Notes under the pieces: model-generated
Told to the model about the DNA's origin: nothing
Database searches by the model: none
The model's input: only the letters and a program-made list of their open reading frames with translations
Program-made: the position numbers and the translations under genes
DNA from: Mesorhizobium sp. WSM3860
GTDB lineage: Bacteria > Pseudomonadota > Alphaproteobacteria > Rhizobiales > Rhizobiaceae
Direction: 5' to 3'
Assembly: GCF_002294995.1 (NCBI RefSeq)
Contig: NZ_NSGF01000001.1
Span: forward strand, 248,001-312,000
Length of the DNA stretch: 64,000 nucleotides
Shown here: one piece after another, positions 17,361 through 28,200 of the stretch
Numbering within the stretch: the first letter of the stretch is position 1
Layout: the number at the start of each line of letters is the position of its first letter

Positions 17361-17390
17361 TTGACAATGTTACTGACCGGTACGTATGAA
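17361..17390 (+). promoter_or_regulatory. Promoter of the MFS gene
   Basis: TTGACA (17361-17366), an 18-nt spacer and TATGAA (17385-17390) give a near-consensus sigma-70 promoter. The left operator arm 17367-17385 fills the spacer, so a bound TetR dimer would block RNA polymerase directly. Transcription would begin near 17397, excluding the in-frame ATG at 17390 as a start. Confidence 0.75.
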
Positions 17391-17427
17391 TGGCACCGCT
17401 CCATTGCAACGTACCGGTCAGTAACAT
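17367..17427. promoter_or_regulatory. TetR operator: two 19-bp inverted arms
   Basis: ATGTTACTGACCGGTACGT (17367-17385) and its exact reverse complement (17409-17427) are separated by 23 nt. Each arm has its own shorter dyad ACCGGT inside GTACCGGTCAGTA, so each can be a dimer site of the TNACYGRCCGGTNA type. The right arm overlaps the ATG of the MFS gene. Divergent placement with tetR makes it the obvious binding site. Confidence 0.88.
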
Positions 17428-18709
17428 GATAGCTCATTCCCGTCCCTTTGGCCAGCGCTACGCCTTCGTCGTCGTCGCAGTCATCTTCTTCTGCCTGCTG
17501 ATCGCCGCCGGGCTCCGTTCCGCGCCGGCGGTCATGATGCTGCCGCTGGAGGAGAGCTTCGGCTGGCGGCGCGATGTCGTCTCGCTTGCCGCCGCGGTCG
17601 GCATCTTCCTCTATGGCCTCACCGGGCCGTTTGCCGCGGCGCTGATGGAGCGGATCGGCCTACGCCGCACACTGCTTGCCGCGCTGCTGATCATGTCGGG
17701 CTCTACCGCGCTCAGCCTGCTGATGACCAAGCCGTGGCATCTGCTGATCACATGGGGGGTATTTTCGGGCATCGGCTCGGGCGCGGTCGCGACCGTGCTC
17801 GGCGCCACGATCGTCAATCGCTGGTTCAAGACCAATCGCGGCCTGGTGATGGGGCTGATGTCTGCCTCCAGCGCGACCGGCCTGCTGGTGTTCCTGCCGC
17901 TGCTCGCCTCGCTGGCTCAGTCGGGAGGTTGGAAGCCGGTCGCCGTTGCCATCGCCATAGCCACGGCGGCTCTCGTGCCGCTGGTCCTTCTGCTGGTGCC
18001 GGAGCGCCCGGCTTCCATCGGCCAGGTGCGTTATGGCGCCGATGCCGACGACGTGCCGCCGGTATCGCCGGCCGCGCAAGGCAATTTCCTGGCGCACACA
18101 CTGAACACGCTCCGCCGTGCCGCGGGAACCAGGGTGTTCTGGTACCTGTTCGCGACCTTCTTCGTCTGCGGGTTCACCACCAACGGCCTCGTCGGCACAC
18201 ACCTCATCGCCTTCTGCGGCGACATGGGCATCGGCGAGGTGCAGGCAGCCGGGCTGTTGTCGATGATGGGCATCTTCGACCTGATCGGCACGACGCTGTC
18301 CGGCTGGCTCACCGACCGTTTCGATCCGCGCAAGCTGCTTGGCGTCTATTATGCCGTGCGCGGCCTGTCGCTGATCTATTTGCCCTATTCCGGCTTCTCG
18401 GCCGTCAGCCTGATCATCTTCGCCGTGCTCTATGGGCTAGACTGGATCGCCACCGTGCCGCCGACGCTGAGGCTCGCCAACGAAGCCTTCGGCGACCGCA
18501 GCGGCCCGATCGTGTTCGGCTGGATCGTCGCCGGCCACCAGGTGGGCGCCGCAGCGGCGGCGGCCTTCGGCGGCACGATGCGCGAATTGCAGGGCAATTA
18601 CGAGCTTGCCTTCCTGATCGCCGGCATGACCGGCATCGCGGCGGCCTGCATTTCGCTCTTGATCAACACGAGCAAGCCCGCGTTTGAGCCGGAGCCGCAG
18701 GCGGCTTGA
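17426..18709 (+). CDS. MFS transporter under TetR control
   Basis: 427 residues, 12 predicted transmembrane helices. The start at 17426 (MIAHSRPFG) lies 29 nt after the predicted transcription start and overlaps the right operator arm. It has no clear Shine-Dalgarno, which may limit translation. The loop 2-3 motif appears as AALMERIGLRRTL and is repeated as GWLTDRFDPRKLL in the second half. Resembles monocarboxylate/oxalate-formate type MFS proteins; with a TetR repressor beside it, efflux of a toxic compound is equally plausible. Substrate unknown. Confidence 0.9.
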   Translation: MIAHSRPFGQRYAFVVVAVIFFCLLIAAGLRSAPAVMMLPLEESFGWRRDVVSLAAAVGIFLYGLTGPFAAALMERIGLRRTLLAALLIMSGSTALSLLMTKPWHLLITWGVFSGIGSGAVATVLGATIVNRWFKTNRGLVMGLMSASSATGLLVFLPLLASLAQSGGWKPVAVAIAIATAALVPLVLLLVPERPASIGQVRYGADADDVPPVSPAAQGNFLAHTLNTLRRAAGTRVFWYLFATFFVCGFTTNGLVGTHLIAFCGDMGIGEVQAAGLLSMMGIFDLIGTTLSGWLTDRFDPRKLLGVYYAVRGLSLIYLPYSGFSAVSLIIFAVLYGLDWIATVPPTLRLANEAFGDRSGPIVFGWIVAGHQVGAAAAAAFGGTMRELQGNYELAFLIAGMTGIAAACISLLINTSKPAFEPEPQAA

Positions 18710-18836
18710 GATGGCTTAATCTCCCCGCAAGGGAGATCAGCTGTTCACTGTTATCAAAACTTCATGGTTCCGATATGCGCTTGAAACATTGAGGCTGGAG
18801 GTTGGCGGTCCCGTTCAACGCCATCCGGAGACAGCC

Positions 18837-20411
18837 ATGAACAAGCTCTCGTTAACCCGCCGCGCCTTCGTCACCTCGGCCACCGCCTTTGGCCTTGTCG
18901 GCGCCTCCGGTCTCGCGCTGCCTTACTATTCCCGCGCCAATCAGCGCCCGGCCTTCACCCACGGCGTGCAGTCCGGAGATGTCGACGCCACTTCCGGCAT
19001 GGTCTGGACCCGCACCGACCGGCCGGCGCGCGTGATGTACGAAGTGTCGACGACCGAAAGCTTCGCCGACGCCGTCAGGCTGGCGCCGCTCGATACCTCG
19101 CCCGCCAGCGACTATACGGTGAAGCGGCTGCTCACCGACCTCGCCGCCGACCAGGACATTTTCTACCGAATGACGGCCGCCGATCTTTCCGACATCAACG
19201 CCGTCTCCGAGCCGATCACCGGCCGTTTCCGCACCGCGCCGGCGTCGAAGCGCGACGTGCGCTTCGCCTGGTCGGGCGACACCGCCGGCCAGGGCTGGGG
19301 CATCGACGAGACCGGCATGAAGACCTACTCCACCATCGCCAAGCACACGCCTGACTTCTTCCTGCATTCCGGCGACACGATCTATGCCGATGGCGCCATG
19401 AAGGACGAGGTCGACCTGCCCGGCGGCGGCAAGTGGAAGAACGTCGTCATGATCGACGGCAAGCGCAAGGTCGCCGAAACGCTGGACGAATACCGCGACC
19501 AGTGGAAGTACAACATGATGGACAAGCACGTGCTCGCGCTTAGCGCCATCTGCCCGACATTCTACCAGTGGGACGACCACGAGGTAGTGAACAACTGGTC
19601 GGATTCGAAGGACCTCGCCGCCGACAACCGCTACACGGAAAAATCCATCCATGTGCTGGCGGCCCGCGCGGCGCGCGCCTTCCATGAGATGACGACCATC
19701 CGCTACGAGCCTTCGGAACCGGGACGCGTCTATCGCAAGATCGCGCACGGGCCGCTGCTCGACGTGTTCTTCCTCGACATGCGCTCCTATCGCGGCCCGA
19801 ACGGCCCGGACATGGAGGACACGCTGACGCCGAAGTCGCGCATGCTCGGCGAGCAGCAGACGCAGTGGCTGAAGCGGGAGCTGGCGAATTCCAAGGCGAC
19901 CTGGAAGATCATCGCCGCCGATATGCCGCTCGGCCTCGTCGTCTGGAACGACGCGGCCAAAAAGGCCGGCGCCGAAGCGGTCAGCAATGGCGACAATGGC
20001 GCGCCGAAGGGCCGCGAGCTCGAGTTCGCCGACCTGCTGCGCTACATCAAGAACGCCGGCATCACCAACACGGTGTGGCTGACCGCCGACGTCCACTACA
20101 CGGCAGCGCATTACTACAATCCGGACAAGGCGCAGTTCCAGGATTTCAACCCGTTCTGGGAATTCGTCTCCGGCCCCATCCACGCCGGCACATTCGGCCC
20201 CAACGATCTCGACATGACCTTCGGGCCCGAGCTGAAGTTCATCAAAGCGCCGACCGCCGAGCAGGGCCAGAACCTGCCGCCGTCGGCCGGCCTGCAGTTC
20301 TTCGGCCTGGTCGACATTTCCGGCGCCACCGAGCAGCTTACCGTGCGGCTGATGGATCGCGACGACAGCGAACTCTACAAGGTCACGCTCGATCCGGTGC
20401 GGTCTGCATAG
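18837..20411 (+). CDS. PhoD-like alkaline phosphatase, Tat-exported
   Basis: A 524-residue metallophosphoesterase. The start at 18837 follows CCGGAG. The twin-arginine leader SLTRRAFVTSATAFGLVGA (Arg8-Arg9) indicates export of the folded, metal-loaded enzyme. The N-terminal PhoD_N domain begins THGVQSGDVDATSGMVWTRT. The catalytic domain has WSGDTAGQG, FFLHSGDTIYADG, YQWDDHEVVNNW and WLTADVHYTAAHYY, supplying the Ca/Fe ligands of PhoD. Role: phosphate release from phosphodi- and monoesters in the periplasm. A palindromic repeat begins 2 nt after the stop, so no Pho regulon partners follow. Confidence 0.94.
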   Translation: MNKLSLTRRAFVTSATAFGLVGASGLALPYYSRANQRPAFTHGVQSGDVDATSGMVWTRTDRPARVMYEVSTTESFADAVRLAPLDTSPASDYTVKRLLTDLAADQDIFYRMTAADLSDINAVSEPITGRFRTAPASKRDVRFAWSGDTAGQGWGIDETGMKTYSTIAKHTPDFFLHSGDTIYADGAMKDEVDLPGGGKWKNVVMIDGKRKVAETLDEYRDQWKYNMMDKHVLALSAICPTFYQWDDHEVVNNWSDSKDLAADNRYTEKSIHVLAARAARAFHEMTTIRYEPSEPGRVYRKIAHGPLLDVFFLDMRSYRGPNGPDMEDTLTPKSRMLGEQQTQWLKRELANSKATWKIIAADMPLGLVVWNDAAKKAGAEAVSNGDNGAPKGRELEFADLLRYIKNAGITNTVWLTADVHYTAAHYYNPDKAQFQDFNPFWEFVSGPIHAGTFGPNDLDMTFGPELKFIKAPTAEQGQNLPPSAGLQFFGLVDISGATEQLTVRLMDRDDSELYKVTLDPVRSA

Positions 20412-20412
20412 G

Positions 20413-20552
20413 CTGTGTCGATATTCAGGTGATGCCGGCCTGCGAACGATGGTTTCCTGCGCTTCCGGTGCTCACGTACTTTAAGTACGCTCCGCTCCGG
20501 TTCTCGGTAACCACCGTTCTCGGCTCGGCCCGACCTGAATCTCAACACACAC
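20413..20552. repeat. Interspersed palindrome with CGCTTCCGGTGCTCAC core, copy A
   Basis: Outer arms GTGTCGATATTCAGGTG and GACCTGAATCTCAACAC are reverse complements with few mismatches. The centre is GCGCTTCCGGTGCTCAC, GTACTTTAAGTAC hairpin, GCTCCGCTCCGGTTCTCG. The same core is found at 31660-31805 and 52119-52264. It lies between phoD and a convergent small gene. Confidence 0.88.
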
Positions 20553-20597
20553 TGGGCCAGCAGCTTCAAAGCTGAGCTCGGAATGCGATGAAGAGCG

Positions 20598-20882
20598 TCA
20601 ATCCGGATAGCAGGTCGCGGGAATGTTCGGCCAGACGGCGGTGTCGCAGTTGGCTGCCTTCTGGCGCTGCTTGAAGGCGGCGCTGACCGGGCCGGTGACG
20701 ATCGGGTCGACCCCGTCCGGGGCGTCGGCAAACATCTGCTGCGCGGTTTTGGCATCAGGGGGCGAGGGGTCAGCTTCTCTCAGGGCAGCCGCCGACTGCG
20801 CGGCGCCAGCCGCGACAAGCACACCAAGCGCTGCCCACGCAAAAACCGGACGCAATCTGGACATCTGATCGGTCATGAACAT
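20598..20882 (-). CDS. Small secreted protein with C-terminal Cys pair
   Basis: 94 residues, or 92 if the Met at 20876 is used. A Sec leader (RLRPVFAWAALGVLVAAGAAQSAAA) is followed by an acidic, Pro-rich mature chain. The end carries AANCDTAVWPNIPATCYPD, where two Cys 13 apart probably form a disulfide. Similar short exported proteins with a C-x12-C end near WP..P..C are common in Rhizobiales and have no assigned role. The gene is monocistronic, convergent with phoD across the palindromic repeat. Confidence 0.72.
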   Translation of the reverse strand: MFMTDQMSRLRPVFAWAALGVLVAAGAAQSAAALREADPSPPDAKTAQQMFADAPDGVDPIVTGPVSAAFKQRQKAANCDTAVWPNIPATCYPD

Positions 20883-21076
20883 CGAACTGCCCGGCCCCTC
20901 AAAGGTTCCGCCTTGGTTAACAGAATCATCTCACACCAAGACGTTTAAGAATCAGTGACCATGTATTTGGGGTGGGGCCTCCCCTTTCGCAATTGCGAAA
21001 AACCTTGTATGAGCCGCGCAACCGAAAAAGGCGGCGCTTTTGGGCTTGCTGCCTGCAACGCTCCCGAGACCAGACA

Positions 21077-22906
<1,830 letters not shown>

Positions 22907-22930
22907 GCCTTTTTAGCAAGCAGTCATTGG

Positions 22931-22958
22931 GGGAGGGAGCTGTTGCTGCCTCCCTTTT
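22931..22958 (+). terminator. Rho-independent terminator of typA
   Basis: GGGAGG / CCTCCC with an inner AGC / GCT extension (one mismatch) and loop TGTT, followed by TTTT. It begins 25 nt after the typA stop and ends just before the stop of the convergent DUF1062 gene. Confidence 0.8.
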
Positions 22959-22962
22959 CATT

Positions 22963-23589
22963 TCAGCCGCGCGCACACGAGACGATTGCGTCGCGATCGG
23001 CTTGGCCGGAAAGATCGATGCGGATCACCATGCCGTCGCGCGCCGGCCTGCGCAGGGCTTTGGCGCCGCCCGGTTCGACGGTGAGCAATCGCCGCTCTTC
23101 CCAGGCCTGCAGTCTCGACCGCGAGATGCCGAGGTCGCCGGCGAGCAAGCGGTCAAGCCGCAAGGGCGTTGTGGCATCGAGCCGAAGCTCAAGCCAAAGC
23201 GCCGTCGCGCATTCCGGCCTGCCATCCAGCGGCTCCTTTCGCACCGTGACTTCGGGACATTCCTCGATCCGTCCGACCCGATTTCTGAGCGCCACGGCAT
23301 CGAAGCCATAGTGTCGGACGAGCGTCGGATCGTTGCGCTCGAGCGCCGCAAGCAGCGTCGGTGCGATGTCGCGGCGATTGCAGCGTTCAAAAATGGTGCG
23401 GTTCCAGGAATTGTCGCAGTCGGTGCAGCGATAGATCAGCCAGGCATCGATGCGCTTGCCGTTGGCGTTGACACGGAATTTTCCGCTGCATCGATAAGGT
23501 TTGACGCCGCCGCAGCGGTTGCAGTTGATAACAGGTCGAGGCGCGATTGCGGACGCGATCGCCCAGCGAATACGCAACAGTTGAGACAT
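22963..23589 (-). CDS. DUF1062 protein with zinc-finger-like cysteines
   Basis: 208 residues. The N-terminal third has a treble-clef-like cysteine pattern: Cys23-x2-Cys26, Cys34, then Cys55-x2-Cys58 in INCNRCGG, YRCSGKFRVNANGK and IYRCTDCDNSWNRT, which fits DUF1062. The C-terminal third, DRLLAGDLGISRSRLQAWEERRLL, reads like a small helix-turn-helix. A nucleic-acid-binding or regulatory role is plausible but untested. Monocistronic, convergent with typA. Confidence 0.8.
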   Translation of the reverse strand: MSQLLRIRWAIASAIAPRPVINCNRCGGVKPYRCSGKFRVNANGKRIDAWLIYRCTDCDNSWNRTIFERCNRRDIAPTLLAALERNDPTLVRHYGFDAVALRNRVGRIEECPEVTVRKEPLDGRPECATALWLELRLDATTPLRLDRLLAGDLGISRSRLQAWEERRLLTVEPGGAKALRRPARDGMVIRIDLSGQADRDAIVSCARG

Positions 23590-24022
23590 GCCGATAGGGC
23601 CTTCCCGTCGGGAAGTCCCTCAGACCGGCGATGTCGAGATGCCCTCTTTACTTCAGCATAATCTTCCGAAAGCCGGATACCGCTTGTCGCTGGCGCGGAC
23701 CCTCTGTTCGGGATCATGCCCATGCGGGCACGGTGTGGCGAAAGGCTGTAGTGGTTGGAATCAGGCGCCTGCGCGGTTGCGCGACGGCGGCTCAGCAATG
23801 CCAAACCGGTCTCGAACCGCCGCCTGAAGAACACATGAAATGATACAGGTGCCGCCAAAGCTGCGCCTGCGGTGCTTTCGGGAGTAGACGAGACCGGCGG
23901 TTACTGAGGCAAAGTGAAACTCGAAATCGGGAAAGGATCGGCCCTTCTAGCCGTGCGACGGCGGGCGGGCAAGAGTATGCCGCCCGCCTTCTTTCACTGT
24001 GGCGACTTCGGGCGCTTTGGCG
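23590..24022. other. 433-nt region without a supported gene
   Basis: Between the divergent-side start of DUF1062 and the end of the YCII gene. Short open frames exist but have no ribosome site and no recognisable product. The right end carries a terminator-like hairpin. The region must hold the DUF1062 promoter and could hold a small RNA ending at the hairpin. Confidence 0.5.
23960..23993 (+). terminator. Terminator-like hairpin without an assigned gene
   Basis: GGCGGGCGG (23960-23968) pairs perfectly with CCGCCCGCC (23980-23988) around an 11-nt loop, followed by TTCTTTC on the plus strand. On the minus strand it lies 35 nt after the YCII stop, so it may serve that gene, though the T-rich side points the other way. 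Confidence 0.6.
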
Positions 24023-24346
24023 CTACGTCATCTCGATGATCGGCGCGATCTCGACGCTGAAGGCCGGGTTCATCAGGATCGGACAATCCCTGGCCTTGGC
24101 GACGGCATCGTCGATATCCTTCGCCTCGATGATCGTGTAGCCGGCGGTCGGATTGCTGCCGCCGTTGTTCTCGACCGCGCCGCCGGGCAGCACCGTTCTC
24201 GACATGCCGACTGGATTGCCGCCGTCGATGACTGCCGCACCCAGCTTGTCGTACCAGCCGGTCCAGGCATCCATCGCGGCTTTGCGCTCGGCCTCCTCGG
24301 TCGGCATCTTGCCGGAGCCGTGATAGACATAGAGAAATTTCGCCAT
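24023..24346 (-). CDS. YCII-related (DGPF-type) small protein
   Basis: 107 residues from 24346, with an excellent site (GGGAGGAGAAC before ATG on the minus strand). It begins MAKFLYVYHGSG and shows the ferredoxin-like alpha/beta pattern of YCII proteins: AMDAWTGWYDKLGAAVIDGGNP, then AGYTIIEAKDIDDAVAKARDCP. YCII proteins are small putative enzymes, often partners of ECF sigma factors in stress operons. It lies downstream of, and on the same strand as, the AhpD-like gene, separated by a 195-nt gap with tandem hairpins. The role is unknown. Confidence 0.85.
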   Translation of the reverse strand: MAKFLYVYHGSGKMPTEEAERKAAMDAWTGWYDKLGAAVIDGGNPVGMSRTVLPGGAVENNGGSNPTAGYTIIEAKDIDDAVAKARDCPILMNPAFSVEIAPIIEMT

Positions 24347-24381
24347 GTTCTCCTCCCTAGTTCGGCAGCGTCGAGCCGGGA

Positions 24382-24476
24382 TGCGGCAGCGCCGCCTGGC
24401 GGTATGCGGCCATGCCGCAATCGTTGATATGCGGGCTAGCCGCAATCCGATATGCGGCTACGCCGCAATCGTTGAT
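24382..24476. repeat. Tandem array of four TGCGGC..GCCGCA mini-hairpins
   Basis: Four units of 22-25 nt, each a small hairpin: GCGGC-AGC-GCCGC (24383-24395), TGCGGC-CAT-GCCGCA (24405-24419), TGCGG-GCTAGC-CCGCA-like (24430-24444) and TGCGGC-TAC-GCCGCA (24453-24467). Units two and four share the tail ATCGTTGAT. It sits between the AhpD-like and YCII genes, both on the minus strand. Confidence 0.82.
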
Positions 24477-24541
24477 CATCGACCCAAACGGCGGGGCGGG
24501 CAACGAAAAATTCGAAGTTGCTAATGTGAGGCCGGCGAGCG

Positions 24542-25105
24542 TCACCTTGCCATGGCGTGGTATTCGGGGTTCGGCCGCATGTCGACCGCTGCCGCCACCC
24601 GGTTCGACATGTTGAAGAAGGCGGCGGTCGAAGCGATGTCCCATATGTCGCGATCGCTGAAGCCCGCCTGTCGCAACGCGGCGCGATCAGCCTCGACGAT
24701 CTTGGCCGGCTCCTCCGTCAGCTTGACCGCGAATTCCAGCATCGCCGTCTCCCTCTCGGGCAAGCCGGCGGCCCGGAAATTCATCACCATCATCTCGCCG
24801 AGCGCAGGCTCACCGGAAAGCTGGCGCACCGCCGCGCCATGCGCGGTCAGGCAGTAGTAGCAATGGTTGATCGAGGAAACGGCGACCGCGATCATCTCGC
24901 GCTCCAGCTTCGACAGGCCGGACTCGCCCAGCATCACGTCGTTGTACATGTCGGTGAAGGCGCGCAGCTTCTTCTCGTCGAAGGCGTAGGCCAGAAGCAC
25001 GTTGGGCACGAGGCCGAGCTTCTCTTCGCATTTGGCGAAATAAGCCTTCGTCGCTTCGCTCAGCTCCGCCTTGGCTAGGTCCAGCGCCGTAATCCTGTCG
25101 GTCAT
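24542..25105 (-). CDS. AhpD-like peroxidase-related protein
   Basis: 187 residues of the carboxymuconolactone-decarboxylase/AhpD fold. The redox site is Cys82-Tyr-Tyr-Cys85 followed by His89 in INHCYYCLTAHG, with Glu68 and Glu70 in LEREMIAVAVSS as likely proton-relay residues. Conserved N-terminal LGLVPNVLLAYA and C-terminal AAFFNMSNRVAAAVDMRPN match the peroxidase-related subfamily. Likely thiol-dependent peroxide reduction in the cytosol. Probably transcribed together with the downstream YCII gene. Confidence 0.9.
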   Translation of the reverse strand: MTDRITALDLAKAELSEATKAYFAKCEEKLGLVPNVLLAYAFDEKKLRAFTDMYNDVMLGESGLSKLEREMIAVAVSSINHCYYCLTAHGAAVRQLSGEPALGEMMVMNFRAAGLPERETAMLEFAVKLTEEPAKIVEADRAALRQAGFSDRDIWDIASTAAFFNMSNRVAAAVDMRPNPEYHAMAR

Positions 25106-25230
25106 ATCCGTTCTCCTCGCAGGCTGAGCGTCGGTTCGATTTTCTTAAAGCGTCGTCAAACCTTTGTCGCCAAATAGCGCTCATCTGCTACCATAGACCC
25201 AAAAGCATGTGACGGGAGGGACTTCACATC

Positions 25231-28200
25231 ATGGCCAGCCTGAAAACCGCAAGCCAGCCGAAAAAGACCAGTCCGGCAAAAGGAGGCGCGGCAAGGGCAG
25301 GCGAAAAGCCCGGCAGGCTCGCCGACTATCTCCTCGCCCGCACGCCGGCCGAAGACATCGCCGCCTATGACGTCGCCGACCTCGAACGCGCCGCCGATCT
25401 CGCCGGCCGCGCGGTCGCCAGGCACAGAAAGGGCGATTGCATCGTCGCCATAGACGTGGATTCCGGCGTGACGCGCCAGGGCCGGCCGATGACGGTCATC
25501 ACCGTCGTCAACGACAACATGCCGTTCCTGTTCGATTCCATCCTCGGCGAGATCACCGAGAGCGCCGGCGAGCCGCTTCTGGTCACCCATCCGGTCATCG
25601 TCGTCCGGCACGGCAAGAGCGGCATCGAGGAGATCCTCGGCGACGGCGGCTCCGTCAAGGGCGAAACCAGTCATGACCGGCTGAGCGTCGTCCACGTCCA
25701 TATCGGCCGTCTTTCGGCCGATCAGGCCGAAGCCCTGGCCGGCCGCCTGAAGAAGCTTCTGGACCAGGTGCGCGCCGCCGTCGCCGACTGGAAGCCGATG
25801 CTTGCCCGGCTCGATCAGGCCATCTCGGAATTCCGCTACGCTCCGGTGCCGCTCGACAAGGCGCATGTCACCGAGGCGATCGCCTTCCTCGAATGGCTGC
25901 GCGACGACAATTTCACCTTCCTCGGCATGCGCGAGTTCAACTACACCGGCGGCGAGAAGAGCGGCATGCTGGAGCGCGCCGACAAACCCGGCCTCGGCAT
26001 CCTCGCGGATCCCGACGTCCTGGTTCTCAGGCGCGGCACCGAGGCGGTGTCGACGACGCCGGAAATCCGCGCCTTCCTGCATGGGCCGGAACCGCTGATC
26101 GTCACCAAGGCCAATGCCAAGTCCCTGGTGCACCGGCGCATCTATCTCGACTATATCGGAATCAAAACCTACACCGCCAAGGGCGTGCTTTCAGGCGAAC
26201 TGCGCATCGTCGGCCTGTTCACCTCGACCGCCTACACGCGTTCGGTGATGAAGATCCCCTATCTGCGCTCGAAAGCCGAGACGGTCATCGCCAAGTCCGG
26301 TTTCAATCCACATGACCATTCCGGCAAGGCGCTGATCAACGTGCTGGAGAGCTATCCGCGCGACGAGCTGTTCCAGGTTCCGGTGCCGATCCTCAGGAAG
26401 CACGCCGAAGCCATCCTCGGGCTGATCGAACGGCCGCGCGTCAGGGCCCTGGTTCGGGTCGACCAGTTCGACCGTTTCGTCTCGATTCTCGTCTTCGTGC
26501 CGCGCGACCGCTACGACAGCGTCGTGCGCGAGAAGATCGGCACCTACCTGAAGACGGTGTTTCAGGGCCGGCTGTCGGCATATTATCCGGCCTTCCCGGA
26601 AGGCGGGCTGGCGCGCGTGCATTTCATCATCGGCCGCTCCGGCGGCAAGACGCCGAAGGTCGAGCCGGCAACGATAGAGGCAGCGATCCGCGACATCGTG
26701 CGCACCTGGGACGATGCGCTGCGCGAAGCAGTGTCGGAATCCGGCGCGGATGCAACGCTCACGGCCATTGCCTCGCGCTTTTCGGAAAGCTATCGCGATT
26801 CGTTCTCGCCGGCCGTGGCGTTGGCCGATGCCGGACGCATCGCCAGGATCGATGCTGCCAATCCGATCGCCATCGACTATTATCGCCATGCCGACCAGAA
26901 GCCGCACCAGGCGGCGCTGAAGATCTATCACCACGGCAGTCCGGTGGCGCTGTCGCGGCGCGTGCCGGTGCTGGAGAACATCGGCTTCCGCGTGATCAGC
27001 GAGCGCACGTTCGAGGTTGGCGACGAAGCCTCCGGCATGGTGTTCATCCACGACATGGAGCTGGAGAACAGCTACGGCAAGCCGATCGACCTCGGCGACG
27101 GCGCGCTGTTCGAGGATGCCTTCCTGTCGGTCTGGCGCGGCGACGTCGACAATGACGGCTATAACGGCCTTGCACAGACCGCGGGTCTCTGGTCGGGCGA
27201 GATCACGATCCTGCGCGCCTACGGCCGCTATTTGCAGCAGGCCGGTATCCCGCAGAGCCAGGATTTCATCGCCGCCGCGCTCAACCGCTATCCGGAGATC
27301 GCGCGCGGCCTGCATCAGCTGTTCGTTGCCCGCCTTGGCCCGACCGCCGAGAGCGAGGGCGTGGTCGCCGCCAAGCACCTCAAGGCCAAGATCAAGGACG
27401 CACTGGAAGAGGTGCCCAACATCGATGACGACACTATCATCCGCCGTTACCTCAACCTGATCGAAGCCTCGCTGCGCACCAATCATTTCGTTGCCGATAC
27501 GAAAGACAAAGGACAGTCGCTGGCGATCAAGCTCGATTCGCAGGCTGTCGACGGGCTGCCGGCGCCGCGGCCCTGGCGGGAGATCTTCGTCTACGGCTCG
27601 GAGGTCGAGGGCGTGCACCTGCGCTTCGGCCCGGTCGCGCGCGGCGGCCTGCGCTGGTCTGACCGCGCCCAGGACTACCGCACCGAGGTGCTGGGTCTGG
27701 TCAAGGCGCAGCAGGTCAAGAACGCGGTCATCGTGCCGGTCGGCGCGAAGGGCGGCTTCTATCCGAAGAAACTGCCGATGAGCGCCGGCCGCGACGCCAT
27801 CTTCGAGGCCGGCACTTCGGCCTACAAGAATTTCGTCTCCAGCCTGCTCTCGATCACCGACAATATCGGTGTCGACGGCGTCATCCCGCCGGCCGGCGTG
27901 GTGCGGCGCGACCAGGACGATCCCTATTTCGTCGTTGCCGCCGACAAGGGCACGGCGACCTTCTCCGATACAGCCAACGCCATTTCCGAGACACACAACT
28001 TCTGGCTCGACGACGCCTTCGCCAGCGGCGGCTCGGCCGGCTACGACCACAAGAAGATGGGCATCACCGCCAAGGGCGCCTGGGAAGCGGTGAAGCGGCA
28101 TTTCCGCGAGATGAACCGCGACATCCAGACCGAGCCCTTCACGGTCGTCGGCGTCGGCGACATGTCGGGCGACGTGTTCGGCAACGGCATGCTCCTGTCA

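Noticed and set aside
17390..17425. Upstream ATG for the MFS gene
   Set aside because: It lies within the predicted -10 box, upstream of the transcription start.
23436..23858. 140-residue minus-strand frame overlapping the start of DUF1062
   Set aside because: It overlaps the well-supported DUF1062 gene in another frame, is Arg/Ser-rich as is usual for shadow frames in GC-rich DNA, and has no ribosome site.
24382..24476. Short CRISPR-like array
   Set aside because: Units are 22-25 nt and themselves palindromic, with no unique spacers and no cas genes; they are tandem hairpins.
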